DNA from: an uncultured Dialister sp.
GTDB taxonomy: Bacteria > Bacillota > Negativicutes > Veillonellales > Dialisteraceae
Assembly: GCA_900314595.1 (NCBI GenBank)
Contig: OMVW01000001.1
Span: 145,065-209,064, forward strand
DNA: 64,000 nt
Reading direction: 5' to 3'
Numbering within the stretch: position 1 is the first letter of the stretch; every line of letters begins with the position of its first letter. Position numbers and translations under genes: made by a program. This document shows, piece by piece, positions 34,824-43,763 of the stretch. The notes under the pieces are model-generated. The model did no database searches, had not been told where the DNA came from, and saw only the letters and a list, made by a program, of their open reading frames with translations.

Positions 34824-35867
34824 ATGAAAAGAATGGCTTCAGTTGTTCTTTTTCTCATCATGGCAGCATCTGCTTTTTGGGGAATTCTCCATTTTGCCCA
34901 CAAACAGGCGGCAATCAAGGCTGAACGTCTTAATCCTTCTGATTATGTTACTGTCTATACGGATATACCTGCGGGGGTTCTTGAAATTTTAAGTCCTGCC
35001 TTTTTTGAAGAATCAGGCATTAAGCTTAATATCGTTTATCTTTCGACAAATCAAATGATTAGTGGAAAATCGATCCCGGATACGTCCCCATGCGATATAT
35101 ATATATCCAGTCAGGATTCGCTGAACAAGCTGAAAGAGCATAATAGGCTTCAGGTTTTTGCATCTGCCAGGACAGATACGGCCTTGAATCTTTTCAAAGA
35201 TGAAGAGGGTTATTGGACCGGCATGTGGGTTGATCCTGTCATATTCGCGGTTAACAGTGATTATTCTATGAAGCATCCAGCCTTTAAGTATACCTGGCAG
35301 GAAGTCCTCACCAGAAAATCCGTAAGACTTTCAGTTACAGATTTTATTGCTGCCTCTATGGCTGAGGATTTACTGATGTGTATGGCGGAGCATTTTGGAA
35401 TCGAAGAAACCATGTGGTATCTGACGGAGGCTCAAACGCATATCATCCAGTACGGAAAGTATCTTTCCACTCCTTCCAGGATGGCGGCTATGGGTAAATG
35501 TGATATTGGTATATCCGGCTATAATGAGGCCGTACGGACCCAGAAAGAAAACATGCCATTGGAAATCGTATTTCCTGAAGATGGCAGTCCCTGGTATCTT
35601 TATGGAGCAGGGATTTGCAGGGATGCCGAACATCCTGACAGGGGACAACTGCTGCTTAACTGGCTTCTTGATTCACCTCTTTATAAAAATCTGATGATAA
35701 ATAATAATTTTTACTATATCTATGTAAATGACCTTGCGATGAACGCAGATGCAAAAGGGACCGCTTTAAATTTTTGGAATCTGGAAAAGAAATATTATGA
35801 TGAGGGGAAAAAAGACCTGCTGAATCAATGGGGAGAAAAGATTCGCTTTGGAGGTAATGAAAGTTGA
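34824..35867 (+). CDS. Membrane-anchored periplasmic-binding-protein-like protein (orphan)
   Basis: This 347-residue protein resembles type 2 periplasmic binding proteins of the iron(III)/molybdate-like group: YVTVYTDIPAGVLEILSPAFFEESGI at the N-terminal lobe, WVDPVIFAVNSDY, then the second lobe with GKCDIGISGYNEA and a cluster of aromatic residues near PWYLYGAGICR. An N-terminal hydrophobic helix (about 4-24) lacks a lipobox Cys and an obvious cleavage site, so it may be an uncleaved membrane anchor. No ABC permease or ATPase is adjacent. It sits between ftsK and rimO and overlaps rimO by 4 nt. Ligand unknown; a sensor role is as possible as transport. Confidence 0.72.
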   Translation: MKRMASVVLFLIMAASAFWGILHFAHKQAAIKAERLNPSDYVTVYTDIPAGVLEILSPAFFEESGIKLNIVYLSTNQMISGKSIPDTSPCDIYISSQDSLNKLKEHNRLQVFASARTDTALNLFKDEEGYWTGMWVDPVIFAVNSDYSMKHPAFKYTWQEVLTRKSVRLSVTDFIAASMAEDLLMCMAEHFGIEETMWYLTEAQTHIIQYGKYLSTPSRMAAMGKCDIGISGYNEAVRTQKENMPLEIVFPEDGSPWYLYGAGICRDAEHPDRGQLLLNWLLDSPLYKNLMINNNFYYIYVNDLAMNADAKGTALNFWNLEKKYYDEGKKDLLNQWGEKIRFGGNES

Positions 35868-37207
35868 TCAAGAAAAAAATAGGATTTATCAGTCTTGGAT
35901 GTTCCAAGAACCTGGTGGATACAGAAATGATGCTGGGCATAATGGAACAGGCAGGTTATGAAATGACAGAAGATCTGAGTGAAGCTCAGGTAATTATTAT
36001 TAATACATGTACCTTCATTGATCCTGCAAAAGAAGAGTCTATTCAAACTATACTCCAGGCTGCTGAATATAAAAAAACGGGGAAATGTGAGAAACTTGTG
36101 GCTGCAGGCTGCCTGACGCAGCAGTATCAGAGAGATTTGGGAAAGGAAATTCCAGAAATTGACGTTTTTATCGGGACTGATTCCTGGCAGCATATTCTCG
36201 AGGCTGTCAATGAATCGTACGATAAAAACGAAAAGGTTTATAGCTTTGATACGAAGCCTGCCGTAAATGAAGAATTGATTCCTCGCAATACGCTTACTCC
36301 ATCTTACAGCGCCTATGTCAAAATTGCTGAAGGCTGCAGTAATGGATGTACCTTCTGCTATATTCCTTATGTTCGCGGTCCTATGCACAGCAGGCCCATT
36401 CCTTCTATTGTGCATGAAGTCAGGCGACTGGCTGCATCTGGAACAAAGGAGTTTAACCTGATTGCCCAGGACTTGAGCTGTTATGGCCGTGATTTAAAGA
36501 ATGGAACAAATCTGGCCGGTCTTTTGAGGGAACTTGTTAAAATTGAAGGGGTAAAGTGGATTCGTTTGTTCTATCTTTATCCTACCTATTTTGATGATGA
36601 GCTTTTACATATTATTCTCACAGAGGATAAAATCTGCAAATATGTGGATATACCACTGCAGCATATTAGCGATACCGTACTCCGACGTATGCATCGGAGA
36701 GATTCCTCTGAAAGTATTAGAAAACTGCTGAAGAAAATCCGCGGCTCTACGCCCCGAATGACGATCCGTACAACGCTCATGGTAGGATTCCCCGGAGAGA
36801 CGGATGAGGATTTTGCACAACTCTGTGAGTTCATAAAAGAGGTTCGCTTTGATGATATGGGGGCTTTTAAATTCTCGCCACAGGAAGGGACTCCGGCTGC
36901 AAGGATGAATGACCAGATTCCTGAAGAAGTTAAGGAAAACCGTTATCATGAACTGATGGCTGTTCAGGCCGCTATTTCTGAAGAAAATAATGAAAACCTT
37001 ACAGGCTTGGAGACGGAAGCCCTGGTAGAAGAGCTGGTGGATGATGGAGAGGGTCATGTACAGGCTAAAGGGCGTACATCTTTCCAGGCACCTGAAGTTG
37101 ATGGCAATGTATATATAGACAATCCTGGAAATGTAAAGCCCGGAGACTTTTTGAAAGTGCGGATCGTTGATGGATATGCTTATGATTTAATTGCTGAAAG
37201 AATATGA
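35864..37207 (+). CDS. rimO: Ribosomal protein S12 methylthiotransferase RimO
   Basis: RimO is a radical-SAM enzyme that methylthiolates an aspartate of ribosomal protein S12. The 447 residues include the UPF0004 domain with three cluster cysteines (LGCSKNLVD, NTCTFID, AGCLTQQY), the radical-SAM motif CSNGCTFCYIP and a C-terminal TRAM domain (about 375-447). RimO rather than MiaB is indicated by the YIPYVRGPMHSRP block. The start is TTG at 35864 with GGAGGT 8 nt upstream; it overlaps the preceding gene by 4 nt. In many Firmicutes pgsA follows before cinA, but not here. Confidence 0.94.
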   Translation: MIKKKIGFISLGCSKNLVDTEMMLGIMEQAGYEMTEDLSEAQVIIINTCTFIDPAKEESIQTILQAAEYKKTGKCEKLVAAGCLTQQYQRDLGKEIPEIDVFIGTDSWQHILEAVNESYDKNEKVYSFDTKPAVNEELIPRNTLTPSYSAYVKIAEGCSNGCTFCYIPYVRGPMHSRPIPSIVHEVRRLAASGTKEFNLIAQDLSCYGRDLKNGTNLAGLLRELVKIEGVKWIRLFYLYPTYFDDELLHIILTEDKICKYVDIPLQHISDTVLRRMHRRDSSESIRKLLKKIRGSTPRMTIRTTLMVGFPGETDEDFAQLCEFIKEVRFDDMGAFKFSPQEGTPAARMNDQIPEEVKENRYHELMAVQAAISEENNENLTGLETEALVEELVDDGEGHVQAKGRTSFQAPEVDGNVYIDNPGNVKPGDFLKVRIVDGYAYDLIAERI

Positions 37208-37242
37208 TCCCGGATTTCTTGGAAAATCAGGAGGCATCCTTT

Positions 37243-38487
37243 ATGATTGTTGAAATAATCACTACCGGCACAGAATTGCTTTTAGGTGAAATTTCCAATA
37301 AAAATGCTCGCTGGCTGGCTTCCTGTTTAAACCGCTATGGCTTTACCGTCGCTTATATGACGGTAGTTGGGGATAATCCTGAAAGGTTGAAGGAAACTTT
37401 TCGTATTGCCTTGAAGCGGGCGGATATCATTATTACGACCGGTGGATTGGGATCCACATTGAGCGATATGACAAAAAAAGCCGGTGCGGAGGCATTAAAA
37501 CTTCCGTATGTTCGATTTCCAGAGGAATCGAAAAGACTGAAGGAATATTATTTTTCCTTGAACCATGATTTTATCCCTGCCCTTGACAGGCAGGCCTGGT
37601 TTGCTTTGGGATCCAGTCTTTTTCCGAATGACGCTGGTTCTGCCAGTGGCTGCGCGGTGGAATCCGATGGTAAATATATCATTCACCTTCCCGGCCCGCC
37701 CTTTGAAATGCAGATCATGATGGAGAGGCATGTCATCCCATGGCTGAATATAAAATTTGGCTCTCAGGGTTCTATTCAGTCCGTCATACTTTCTGTTGAA
37801 CATATGTCAGAGGCGGAAATTGAAACAAAAATAGGTGACATTCTGAAAGTTCAAACTAATCCAACTATCGCTTTGCTTGCAAGGCCCGGTTATATAGCTG
37901 TGCGTATTACTGCCAGGGGAAAAGACGAGCTGAATGCCCTTCAGATGGCTGAAAATATGGCGGAAATTATAAAGGAAAGAATTCCGGTCAGCGGATTTCA
38001 GCCTGAAACAGGATTACTTTCAGAATTGCATGCTCTCCTTTTGAATCACTCTGTGACAGTGAGCGCTGCTGAATCCTGCACTGGTGGTCTGATTGGGAAA
38101 TTACTTACAGATATGCCCGGGAGCTCTTCCTATTTCAAAGGAAGTGCAGTAACTTATTGGAATGAGGCTAAAGAACAGGTACTTTCAGTAAAAAAGGCCA
38201 CTCTTGACCGTTTTACGGCAGTCAGCACTCAAACTGCTTTGGAAATGGCTGAAGGGAGTAGAAAACTATATGGCAGTGATATAGCTGTCTCCACCACCGG
38301 ATATGCCGGACCGGGCAAGGGGGAGCGTGGAGAATCGCCGGGACTTGTATATATTGGAATAGCAGGTCCTTTGGGTACCTTTGTATATGAAGAACATTTT
38401 ATGGGGTCCAGACAGAGCGTTCGTTATGGAGCGGCGGATAAAGCCCTTTATTATATTTTTAAATATTTACAGATGATAATGAAATAA
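37243..38487 (+). CDS. cinA: CinA-family protein (competence/damage-inducible, NMN amidohydrolase-like)
   Basis: CinA proteins combine an N-terminal MoaB-like COG1058 domain (about 1-170, linked to ADP-ribose pyrophosphatase activity) and a C-terminal nicotinamide-nucleotide amidohydrolase domain (about 255-410). The 414-residue protein has the latter motif intact: SAAESCTGGLIGKLLTDMPG and YAGPGKGERGESPGLVYIG. In the N-terminal domain the usual TGGLGPTxDDxT is TGGLGSTLSDMT, a departure at conserved positions. The ATG at 37243 has AGGAGG 8 nt upstream. It directly precedes recA, as in many bacteria. Confidence 0.92.
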   Translation: MIVEIITTGTELLLGEISNKNARWLASCLNRYGFTVAYMTVVGDNPERLKETFRIALKRADIIITTGGLGSTLSDMTKKAGAEALKLPYVRFPEESKRLKEYYFSLNHDFIPALDRQAWFALGSSLFPNDAGSASGCAVESDGKYIIHLPGPPFEMQIMMERHVIPWLNIKFGSQGSIQSVILSVEHMSEAEIETKIGDILKVQTNPTIALLARPGYIAVRITARGKDELNALQMAENMAEIIKERIPVSGFQPETGLLSELHALLLNHSVTVSAAESCTGGLIGKLLTDMPGSSSYFKGSAVTYWNEAKEQVLSVKKATLDRFTAVSTQTALEMAEGSRKLYGSDIAVSTTGYAGPGKGERGESPGLVYIGIAGPLGTFVYEEHFMGSRQSVRYGAADKALYYIFKYLQMIMK

Positions 38488-38501
38488 CCGGGAGGCTTAA
38501 G

Positions 38502-39560
38502 ATGGAGAAACAGATGGAAATCAGTCCGGAAAAAAGAAAAGCACTGGAAAATGCAATGCATCAGATTACCAGAGAATTTGGGGCCGGTTCAATTATGCGT
38601 CTTGGAGATATGAACGGCAAACTTGATATTGATGTCGTTCCAACCGGTTCTCTGGCCCTTGATATCGCGGTAGGTGTAGGGGGATATCCCAGAGGTCGTG
38701 TAATTGAAATTTATGGACCCGAATCATCGGGGAAAACCACACTGGCCCTTCATGCGATTGCAGAAGCTCAAAAACTTGGTGGAGTCGCCGCGTTTATTGA
38801 TGCGGAACATGCTCTTGATCCGGTTTATGCCCATCATTTGGGAGTTGATACAAAAGACCTGCTTATTTCCCAGCCGGATAGCGGTGAGCAGGCTCTTAGT
38901 ATTTGCGAATCTCTTGTGCGCAGTGGAGCGGTAGATATCGTTGTTATTGACTCTGTGGCAGCACTTGTTCCAAAACAGGAAATTGAAGGGGATATCAGCG
39001 ATCAATCTGTTGGTCTCCAGGCTCGCCTTATGAGCAAAGCTTTGAGAAAACTGACCGGTATTATTAGTAAATCCAGGACAATTGTCATCTTTATTAACCA
39101 GATTCGTGAAAAAGTAGGAGTTATGTTTGGCAATCCGGAAACAACAACTGGTGGTCGGGCTCTTAAATTCTATGCTTCCATGCGTATTGAAATCAGGAGA
39201 GCAGAGGCCATTAAGAATGGAACCGAAGTCATTGGCAACAGGACCAGGGCCAAAGTAGTCAAAAATAAAGTAGCTCCGCCATTTAAGGTTGCTGAATTCG
39301 ATATTATGTACGGGGAAGGTATTTCAACTGAAGGTACTCTTCTGGATATTGCAGTTAATATGGATATCATTCAGAAGAGCGGTGCATGGTATTCTTACAA
39401 AGGCACCCGCATCAGTCAGGGACGGGAATCTGCCAAAACTTATTTGAAGGAACATCCTGATGTTGCTGCCGAAATTGACAAAATTATCAGGGATACCCTC
39501 GTTGTAGAACCAGATCATTTTGAAGATGGCGTATTATCGGAACAGGATGAAGAAGAATGA
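38502..39560 (+). CDS. recA: Recombinase RecA
   Basis: RecA forms filaments on ssDNA for homologous recombination and stimulates LexA cleavage. The 352 residues are of normal length: Walker A GPESSGKTT, Walker B VVIDSVAALVP, loop L2 region VFINQIREKVGVMFGNPETT and an acidic C-terminal tail ending in EQDEEE. GGGAGG precedes the ATG. No LexA/SOS box was recognised upstream; the gene is tight behind cinA. recX overlaps its 3' end. Confidence 0.98.
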   Translation: MEKQMEISPEKRKALENAMHQITREFGAGSIMRLGDMNGKLDIDVVPTGSLALDIAVGVGGYPRGRVIEIYGPESSGKTTLALHAIAEAQKLGGVAAFIDAEHALDPVYAHHLGVDTKDLLISQPDSGEQALSICESLVRSGAVDIVVIDSVAALVPKQEIEGDISDQSVGLQARLMSKALRKLTGIISKSRTIVIFINQIREKVGVMFGNPETTTGGRALKFYASMRIEIRRAEAIKNGTEVIGNRTRAKVVKNKVAPPFKVAEFDIMYGEGISTEGTLLDIAVNMDIIQKSGAWYSYKGTRISQGRESAKTYLKEHPDVAAEIDKIIRDTLVVEPDHFEDGVLSEQDEEE

Positions 39561-40002
39561 CCGGACTGCCTATGAGGCAGCTTTACATCTCCTGAAATAC
39601 AGGGGACAAAGTGAGAAAGAATTAAGACGTAAACTTAAAGAACGGGGATATGAGGAATCTGAAACAGGAAAAGCTATAGAAAAATTGAAATATTATGGCT
39701 ATGTTGATGATGAAAGTCTTGCGGAAGACGTATTCAGATCGCTCCGCTCACGGCATTGTTATGGGGATTCTTACATACAGCGCAAAATGAAGGAACAGGG
39801 GCTTACTGCTCCTGCCCATATTTCAGAAGAAGAGGAAAAAGAGGATGCGGCAAGACTCCTTCTTACAAAGGTAAAAATTATCCCAGGCTTGCGGACTGAT
39901 TACAGGAAGGCTGTTTCTTTTCTTCTGATAAGGGGATTTTCGATTTCTGCGGTGCATGCGGCACTTTCTGTCCTTCATGTCGATATTCCGGATGAGCAGT
40001 AA
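39526..40002 (+). CDS. recX: Regulatory protein RecX
   Basis: RecX modulates RecA filaments. The protein (about 158 residues from the ATG at 39526) contains tandem three-helix RecX repeats with AALHLLKYRGQSEKELRRKL, GYVDDESLAEDVFRS and GDSYIQRKMKEQGL. The start is uncertain: TTG 39520, ATG 39526 and ATG 39547 are all in frame, and all overlap the recA 3' end, giving coupled low-level translation. A terminator follows. Confidence 0.9.
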   Translation: MAYYRNRMKKNDRTAYEAALHLLKYRGQSEKELRRKLKERGYEESETGKAIEKLKYYGYVDDESLAEDVFRSLRSRHCYGDSYIQRKMKEQGLTAPAHISEEEEKEDAARLLLTKVKIIPGLRTDYRKAVSFLLIRGFSISAVHAALSVLHVDIPDEQ

Positions 40003-40025
40003 CTGAATTGAAAGGTCAAAATATT

Positions 40026-40072
40026 AATGCAGATTTTTCTTTTTTATAGGAGAAATCTGCATTTTCTTTTTT
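40026..40072 (+). terminator. Terminator after recA-recX
   Basis: AATGCAGATTT (40026-40036) pairs perfectly with AAATCTGCATT (40053-40063), followed by TTCTTTTTTT. Confidence 0.8.
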
Positions 40073-40152
40073 TAAAATCGGAAATTGTCCGAAAATTGAG
40101 TAGTCTTCCTTTACTGAAAAAGGGCAAAAAGTAAAAATATTTTATTTAATCT

Positions 40153-40182
40153 ATTGACTATTTGACTTTAAAACGATATACT
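40153..40182 (+). promoter_or_regulatory. ctsR operon promoter overlapped by candidate CtsR heptad repeats
   Basis: TTGACT (40154-40159), a 17-nt spacer and TATACT (40177-40182) form a good promoter. On the opposite strand the same region reads AGTCAAA (40161-40167) and AGTCAAT (40153-40159), two near-copies of the CtsR heptad RGTCAAA. Their spacing is 1 nt, whereas the spacing I know for the Bacillus operator is about 3 nt. Confidence 0.55.
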
Positions 40183-40215
40183 ATAATTGAAATTTGAGAA
40201 AGTGGTGAAGTTAAA

Positions 40216-40734
40216 ATGAACAATACAATGCTATCCGATAAAATTGAAAAGTTTATTCTGGAACTGTTGAATAAACAGGCCAATGATGAATTGCTGCTAA
40301 AAAGAAAAGATGTGGCGGATCTATTAGAATGTGCTCCTTCCCAGGTCACCTACGTTATCAATACCAGATTTTCATCAGATGACCGTTTTGTTGTGGAATC
40401 CAGAAGAGGAAGCGGCGGATATATTAAAATCAGTATGCGGCCGATGAATCATTCCGGTACTATCCATATGCCGGATTTTGATATGACGAATCATACAAAA
40501 TCTGAAAGGGGTTCTTCTACTGTAAAGAATAATCCTAATGGAATTGAATCTATTGAAAAAGGACTTGATGGTTATTTCCGGATGCTGGTTGATTATGATA
40601 TTATAACCGGCCAGGAATACAGGTTGATTTGTACGATGACTCATACCATGCTTGAATATTGCCCCGAAAGCCATCGGAGGGAAGCGGCTAAAACAATGAT
40701 ACGCCGTATGGAATGGGCCTTGAAAGGAGAATAA
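40216..40734 (+). CDS. ctsR: Transcriptional repressor CtsR
   Basis: CtsR represses class III heat-shock (clp) genes. The 172-residue protein shows the N-terminal winged-helix sequence RKDVADLLECAPSQVTYVINTRF with the beta-wing ESRRGSGGYIKI, followed by a C-terminal dimerisation/ClpC-contacting domain (about 110-170). It heads the ctsR-mcsA-clpC operon and is preceded by RGTCAAA-like repeats, suggesting autoregulation. Because McsB is missing, inactivation by the Bacillus McsB route is not available from this locus. Confidence 0.95.
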   Translation: MNNTMLSDKIEKFILELLNKQANDELLLKRKDVADLLECAPSQVTYVINTRFSSDDRFVVESRRGSGGYIKISMRPMNHSGTIHMPDFDMTNHTKSERGSSTVKNNPNGIESIEKGLDGYFRMLVDYDIITGQEYRLICTMTHTMLEYCPESHRREAAKTMIRRMEWALKGE

Positions 40735-40737
40735 GCT

Positions 40738-41250
40738 ATGCTTTGCGAACGGTGTCATGGAAGAGAAGCTGTTGTCCATATAACCGAAATTATTAATGGA
40801 CATAAGACTGATCAATATCTTTGCCGTGAATGCGCTGAAAAAGAAAATGCTGGAACGGCACCTCTCAATTTTTTCGATCATGATTTTTTTTATGATAAAT
40901 TTGATTCCCTGTTTGATGGTGGATTCATGAGGCCTTTTTTTGACAGTCCTCTTACGGCCGTTGAGAATATGTACGCTCCTGATACTTTGAGAACAGGTTT
41001 AAAACAGGGAGACCGCAGACTTTTTGCAAAACCCGGAAGCTATGAGAATTTGATGCGTCATCTGACATCCCCTTCTAGTGTGGAGGTCGGTAAAACCGGA
41101 AAGGAACCACTGAGCAATGGGGTTGGAAAGAATGGGAACTCATCTGATCAGCTGCTTATACTTCAAAAGAGACTGGAACAGCTTGTGGCAGAAGAGAAGT
41201 ATGAAGAGGCTGCAAAAGTACGAGATGAAATTAATAAACTGAAAAAATAA
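40738..41250 (+). CDS. mcsA: McsA-like UvrB/UvrC-motif protein with a single zinc module
   Basis: McsA is a zinc-binding modulator of CtsR and ClpC. This 170-residue protein has one N-terminal zinc module (Cys3/Cys6 and Cys29/Cys32, in LCERC and LCREC) and a C-terminal UVR motif (about 135-168, RLEQLVAEEKYEEAAKVRDEI). The second CxxC...CxxC module seen in Bacillus McsA is replaced by a Phe/Asp-rich and then Gly/Ser/Lys-rich linker without cysteines. The kinase partner gene mcsB, normally next, is absent and clpC follows directly. It starts 3 nt after ctsR with AAGGAG. Confidence 0.87.
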   Translation: MLCERCHGREAVVHITEIINGHKTDQYLCRECAEKENAGTAPLNFFDHDFFYDKFDSLFDGGFMRPFFDSPLTAVENMYAPDTLRTGLKQGDRRLFAKPGSYENLMRHLTSPSSVEVGKTGKEPLSNGVGKNGNSSDQLLILQKRLEQLVAEEKYEEAAKVRDEINKLKK

Positions 41251-41325
41251 ATTTTTTCACAATCTATATCATTAAAAATTAAATTTTAAAAGGAAAAATT
41301 TTACCCTTTGATAAGGAGGGATATT

Positions 41326-43737
41326 ATGGAAGACAGATTTACTGATGGAGTTAAAAATGCCTGGAAATTTGCAGCTGCTGAGGCGTCAAAACTTGGCAGT
41401 GATTATGTGGGTACAGAACATCTTCTGCTCGGTATTGCTCATGAAAAAGATACGGCTGGCGGAAAAATACTCCATGAACTTGGAATTACTGTAAATGATA
41501 TTGAATCCCTGCTTGCACAGTATACAGGAGGCAGGAGAGGATTCGGCGATGGTGAAATATATGTAGCCCCACGTACAAAAAGGGTTCTGGAGATGGCTGT
41601 GGAAGAAGCTAACTCTCTTGGAAATTCTTATGTAGGGACTGAACATCTTCTTCTGGCCATTCTTCATGAAGGAAGCGGTCTTGCCGTACGGATTCTTGAA
41701 AACTTTGATGTGACGGAAGAAAAGCTTGAGAGTGCTTTTAAAAAATTTATGAACGAGAGAAGCGATACGGAATCCGCCAATCTTGGTGAACTCGGTGATT
41801 TTGCCATAGATCTGAATGAAAGGGCCAAACAGGGGAAAATAGATCCGGTTATTGGGAGAAAAGATGAAATCAATCGCGTCATTCAGATACTTTCTCGCCG
41901 GAACAAAAATAATCCGGTACTTATTGGTGAACCAGGAGTAGGCAAGACAGCTATTGCGGAAGGACTTGCGCAGAGAATCGTAAACAATGATGTCCCTGAA
42001 ATCCTTATGAACTGCCATATCATTTCACTTAATATGTCATCTGTAGTTGCCGGTACCAAGTATAGGGGAGAATTTGAGGAAAGACTTAAAAAAGTCATAG
42101 AAGAGGTAAAGAAGCACTCTGACTGGATTCTCTTTGTTGATGAACTTCATACTCTTGTTGGAGCAGGGTCTAGTGAAGGTTCTATGGATGCCGCCAATAT
42201 TATGAAACCGGCTCTTGCCAGGGGTGAGCTTCGCTGTATAGGCGCCACGACCCTGAAAGAATATAAGAAATATATAGAAAAGGATGCGGCTTTGGAGCGT
42301 CGCTTCCAACCGGTAAAAGTGGGTGAACCGACTTCTTCCGATACATTGGAAATTCTTAAAGGCCTTCGTGATCGCTATGAAGCTTTTCATAAAGCTAAAA
42401 TAACAGATGAAGCCCTGCAAACGGCGGTAGAACTTTCAGGTCGTTATATTACGGACCGCTTCCAGCCCGATAAGGCAATCGACGTAATCGATGAAGCAGC
42501 TGCCAAGGTCCGTATGGAAGCCTCTTCCATTCCGGAAGGCTTGAAGAGTAAAGAGGATGAATTGAAATCGATAAACAAGGAAAAAGAGGCCGCCGTATCC
42601 TCTCAGGATTTTGAAAAAGCAGCTGCTTTCAGGGACAAGGCCAAAGCTCTTCAGGCAGAAATTGATGGACTTAAAAAAACCTGGAAAGGCGGCGATCATG
42701 ATCATCTGGTGGTAACCGGTGAAGATATAGCTGAAGTAGTTTCTAAATGGACCGGAGTACCGGTTTCAAATCTTAAAAAGAGTGATTCAGAAAGACTGCT
42801 TCATCTGGAGGATGAGCTCCATAAAAGAGTGGTTGGACAGGATGAGGCTGTGCATGCGGTGGCGACAGCTATTCGGCGTGCAAGGGCAGGAATGAAGGAT
42901 CCCAAACGTCCTATCGGGTCTTTCCTTTTCCTGGGCTCAACCGGTGTAGGGAAAACTGAACTTGCAAGGGCGCTGGCCGAGTGCATGTTCGGCAGCGAGA
43001 AGAATATGATCCGCTTCGATATGTCTGAATATATGGAAAAGCACGAAGTCTCCAGACTTGTTGGCGCTCCTCCCGGATATGTCGGCTATGAAGAAGGCGG
43101 TCAGCTGACTGATGCTGTACGTCGTAATCCTTATAGTGTAATTCTTTTCGATGAAGTCGAAAAAGCACATATGGATTTCTTTAATATTCTGCTCCAGGTC
43201 CTTGATGATGGCCGGCTTACCGATGGTCAGGGAAGAACCGTGGATTTTACCAACTGCGTAATCATCATGACGAGTAACTTGGGTTCTAATTTCCTGAAAG
43301 GAAAAATCAAAAAACTTGGATTCTCCTCGGATGATAAAGAAGACAGGAAAGAAAGCTTTGATGATATCAGGACCGTGATTATGGGAGAGGTTAAGCGTGT
43401 TTTCCGCCCGGAATTTATTAACAGGATTGATGAAATAATCGTATTCCGCCCATTAAGTGGTGAAGATCTGAACAGAATTGTGGATCTTATGCTGAAGAAA
43501 GTTGAAATCAAGCTTGAACATTTCCATATTTCTCTTGACGTTTCTGATGAAGCGAAACGCCTCCTGATCAAGGAAGGGACAGATATGGAATATGGTGCCC
43601 GTCCACTGAAGAGGACTATACAGAAGAAAATGGAGGATCCTATTTCCGAATTGATTCTTGAAGAAGGATTGAAAGACAAAAAGATACTTCATGTCACCGT
43701 GGATACTGAAAACAAACTGGCATTTAAAGCAGCATAA
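41326..43737 (+). CDS. clpC: ATP-dependent Clp protease ATP-binding subunit ClpC
   Basis: ClpC is the AAA+ unfoldase that feeds ClpP. The 803 residues contain the repeated N-domain with both GTEH motifs (about 29-32 and 103-106; these glutamates bind phospho-arginine in Bacillus), D1 with Walker A GEPGVGKTA, a coiled-coil M-domain with UVR-like DFEKAAAFRDKAK, D2 with GSTGVGKTEL, and a ClpP-docking loop region around SNLGSNFLKG. The ATG at 41326 is preferred because AAGGAGG (41313-41319) lies 6 nt upstream. The last gene of the ctsR operon; terminator at 43764. Confidence 0.95.
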   Translation: MEDRFTDGVKNAWKFAAAEASKLGSDYVGTEHLLLGIAHEKDTAGGKILHELGITVNDIESLLAQYTGGRRGFGDGEIYVAPRTKRVLEMAVEEANSLGNSYVGTEHLLLAILHEGSGLAVRILENFDVTEEKLESAFKKFMNERSDTESANLGELGDFAIDLNERAKQGKIDPVIGRKDEINRVIQILSRRNKNNPVLIGEPGVGKTAIAEGLAQRIVNNDVPEILMNCHIISLNMSSVVAGTKYRGEFEERLKKVIEEVKKHSDWILFVDELHTLVGAGSSEGSMDAANIMKPALARGELRCIGATTLKEYKKYIEKDAALERRFQPVKVGEPTSSDTLEILKGLRDRYEAFHKAKITDEALQTAVELSGRYITDRFQPDKAIDVIDEAAAKVRMEASSIPEGLKSKEDELKSINKEKEAAVSSQDFEKAAAFRDKAKALQAEIDGLKKTWKGGDHDHLVVTGEDIAEVVSKWTGVPVSNLKKSDSERLLHLEDELHKRVVGQDEAVHAVATAIRRARAGMKDPKRPIGSFLFLGSTGVGKTELARALAECMFGSEKNMIRFDMSEYMEKHEVSRLVGAPPGYVGYEEGGQLTDAVRRNPYSVILFDEVEKAHMDFFNILLQVLDDGRLTDGQGRTVDFTNCVIIMTSNLGSNFLKGKIKKLGFSSDDKEDRKESFDDIRTVIMGEVKRVFRPEFINRIDEIIVFRPLSGEDLNRIVDLMLKKVEIKLEHFHISLDVSDEAKRLLIKEGTDMEYGARPLKRTIQKKMEDPISELILEEGLKDKKILHVTVDTENKLAFKAA

Positions 43738-43763
43738 AATTCTATTTAAATAAGTAGTATAAT

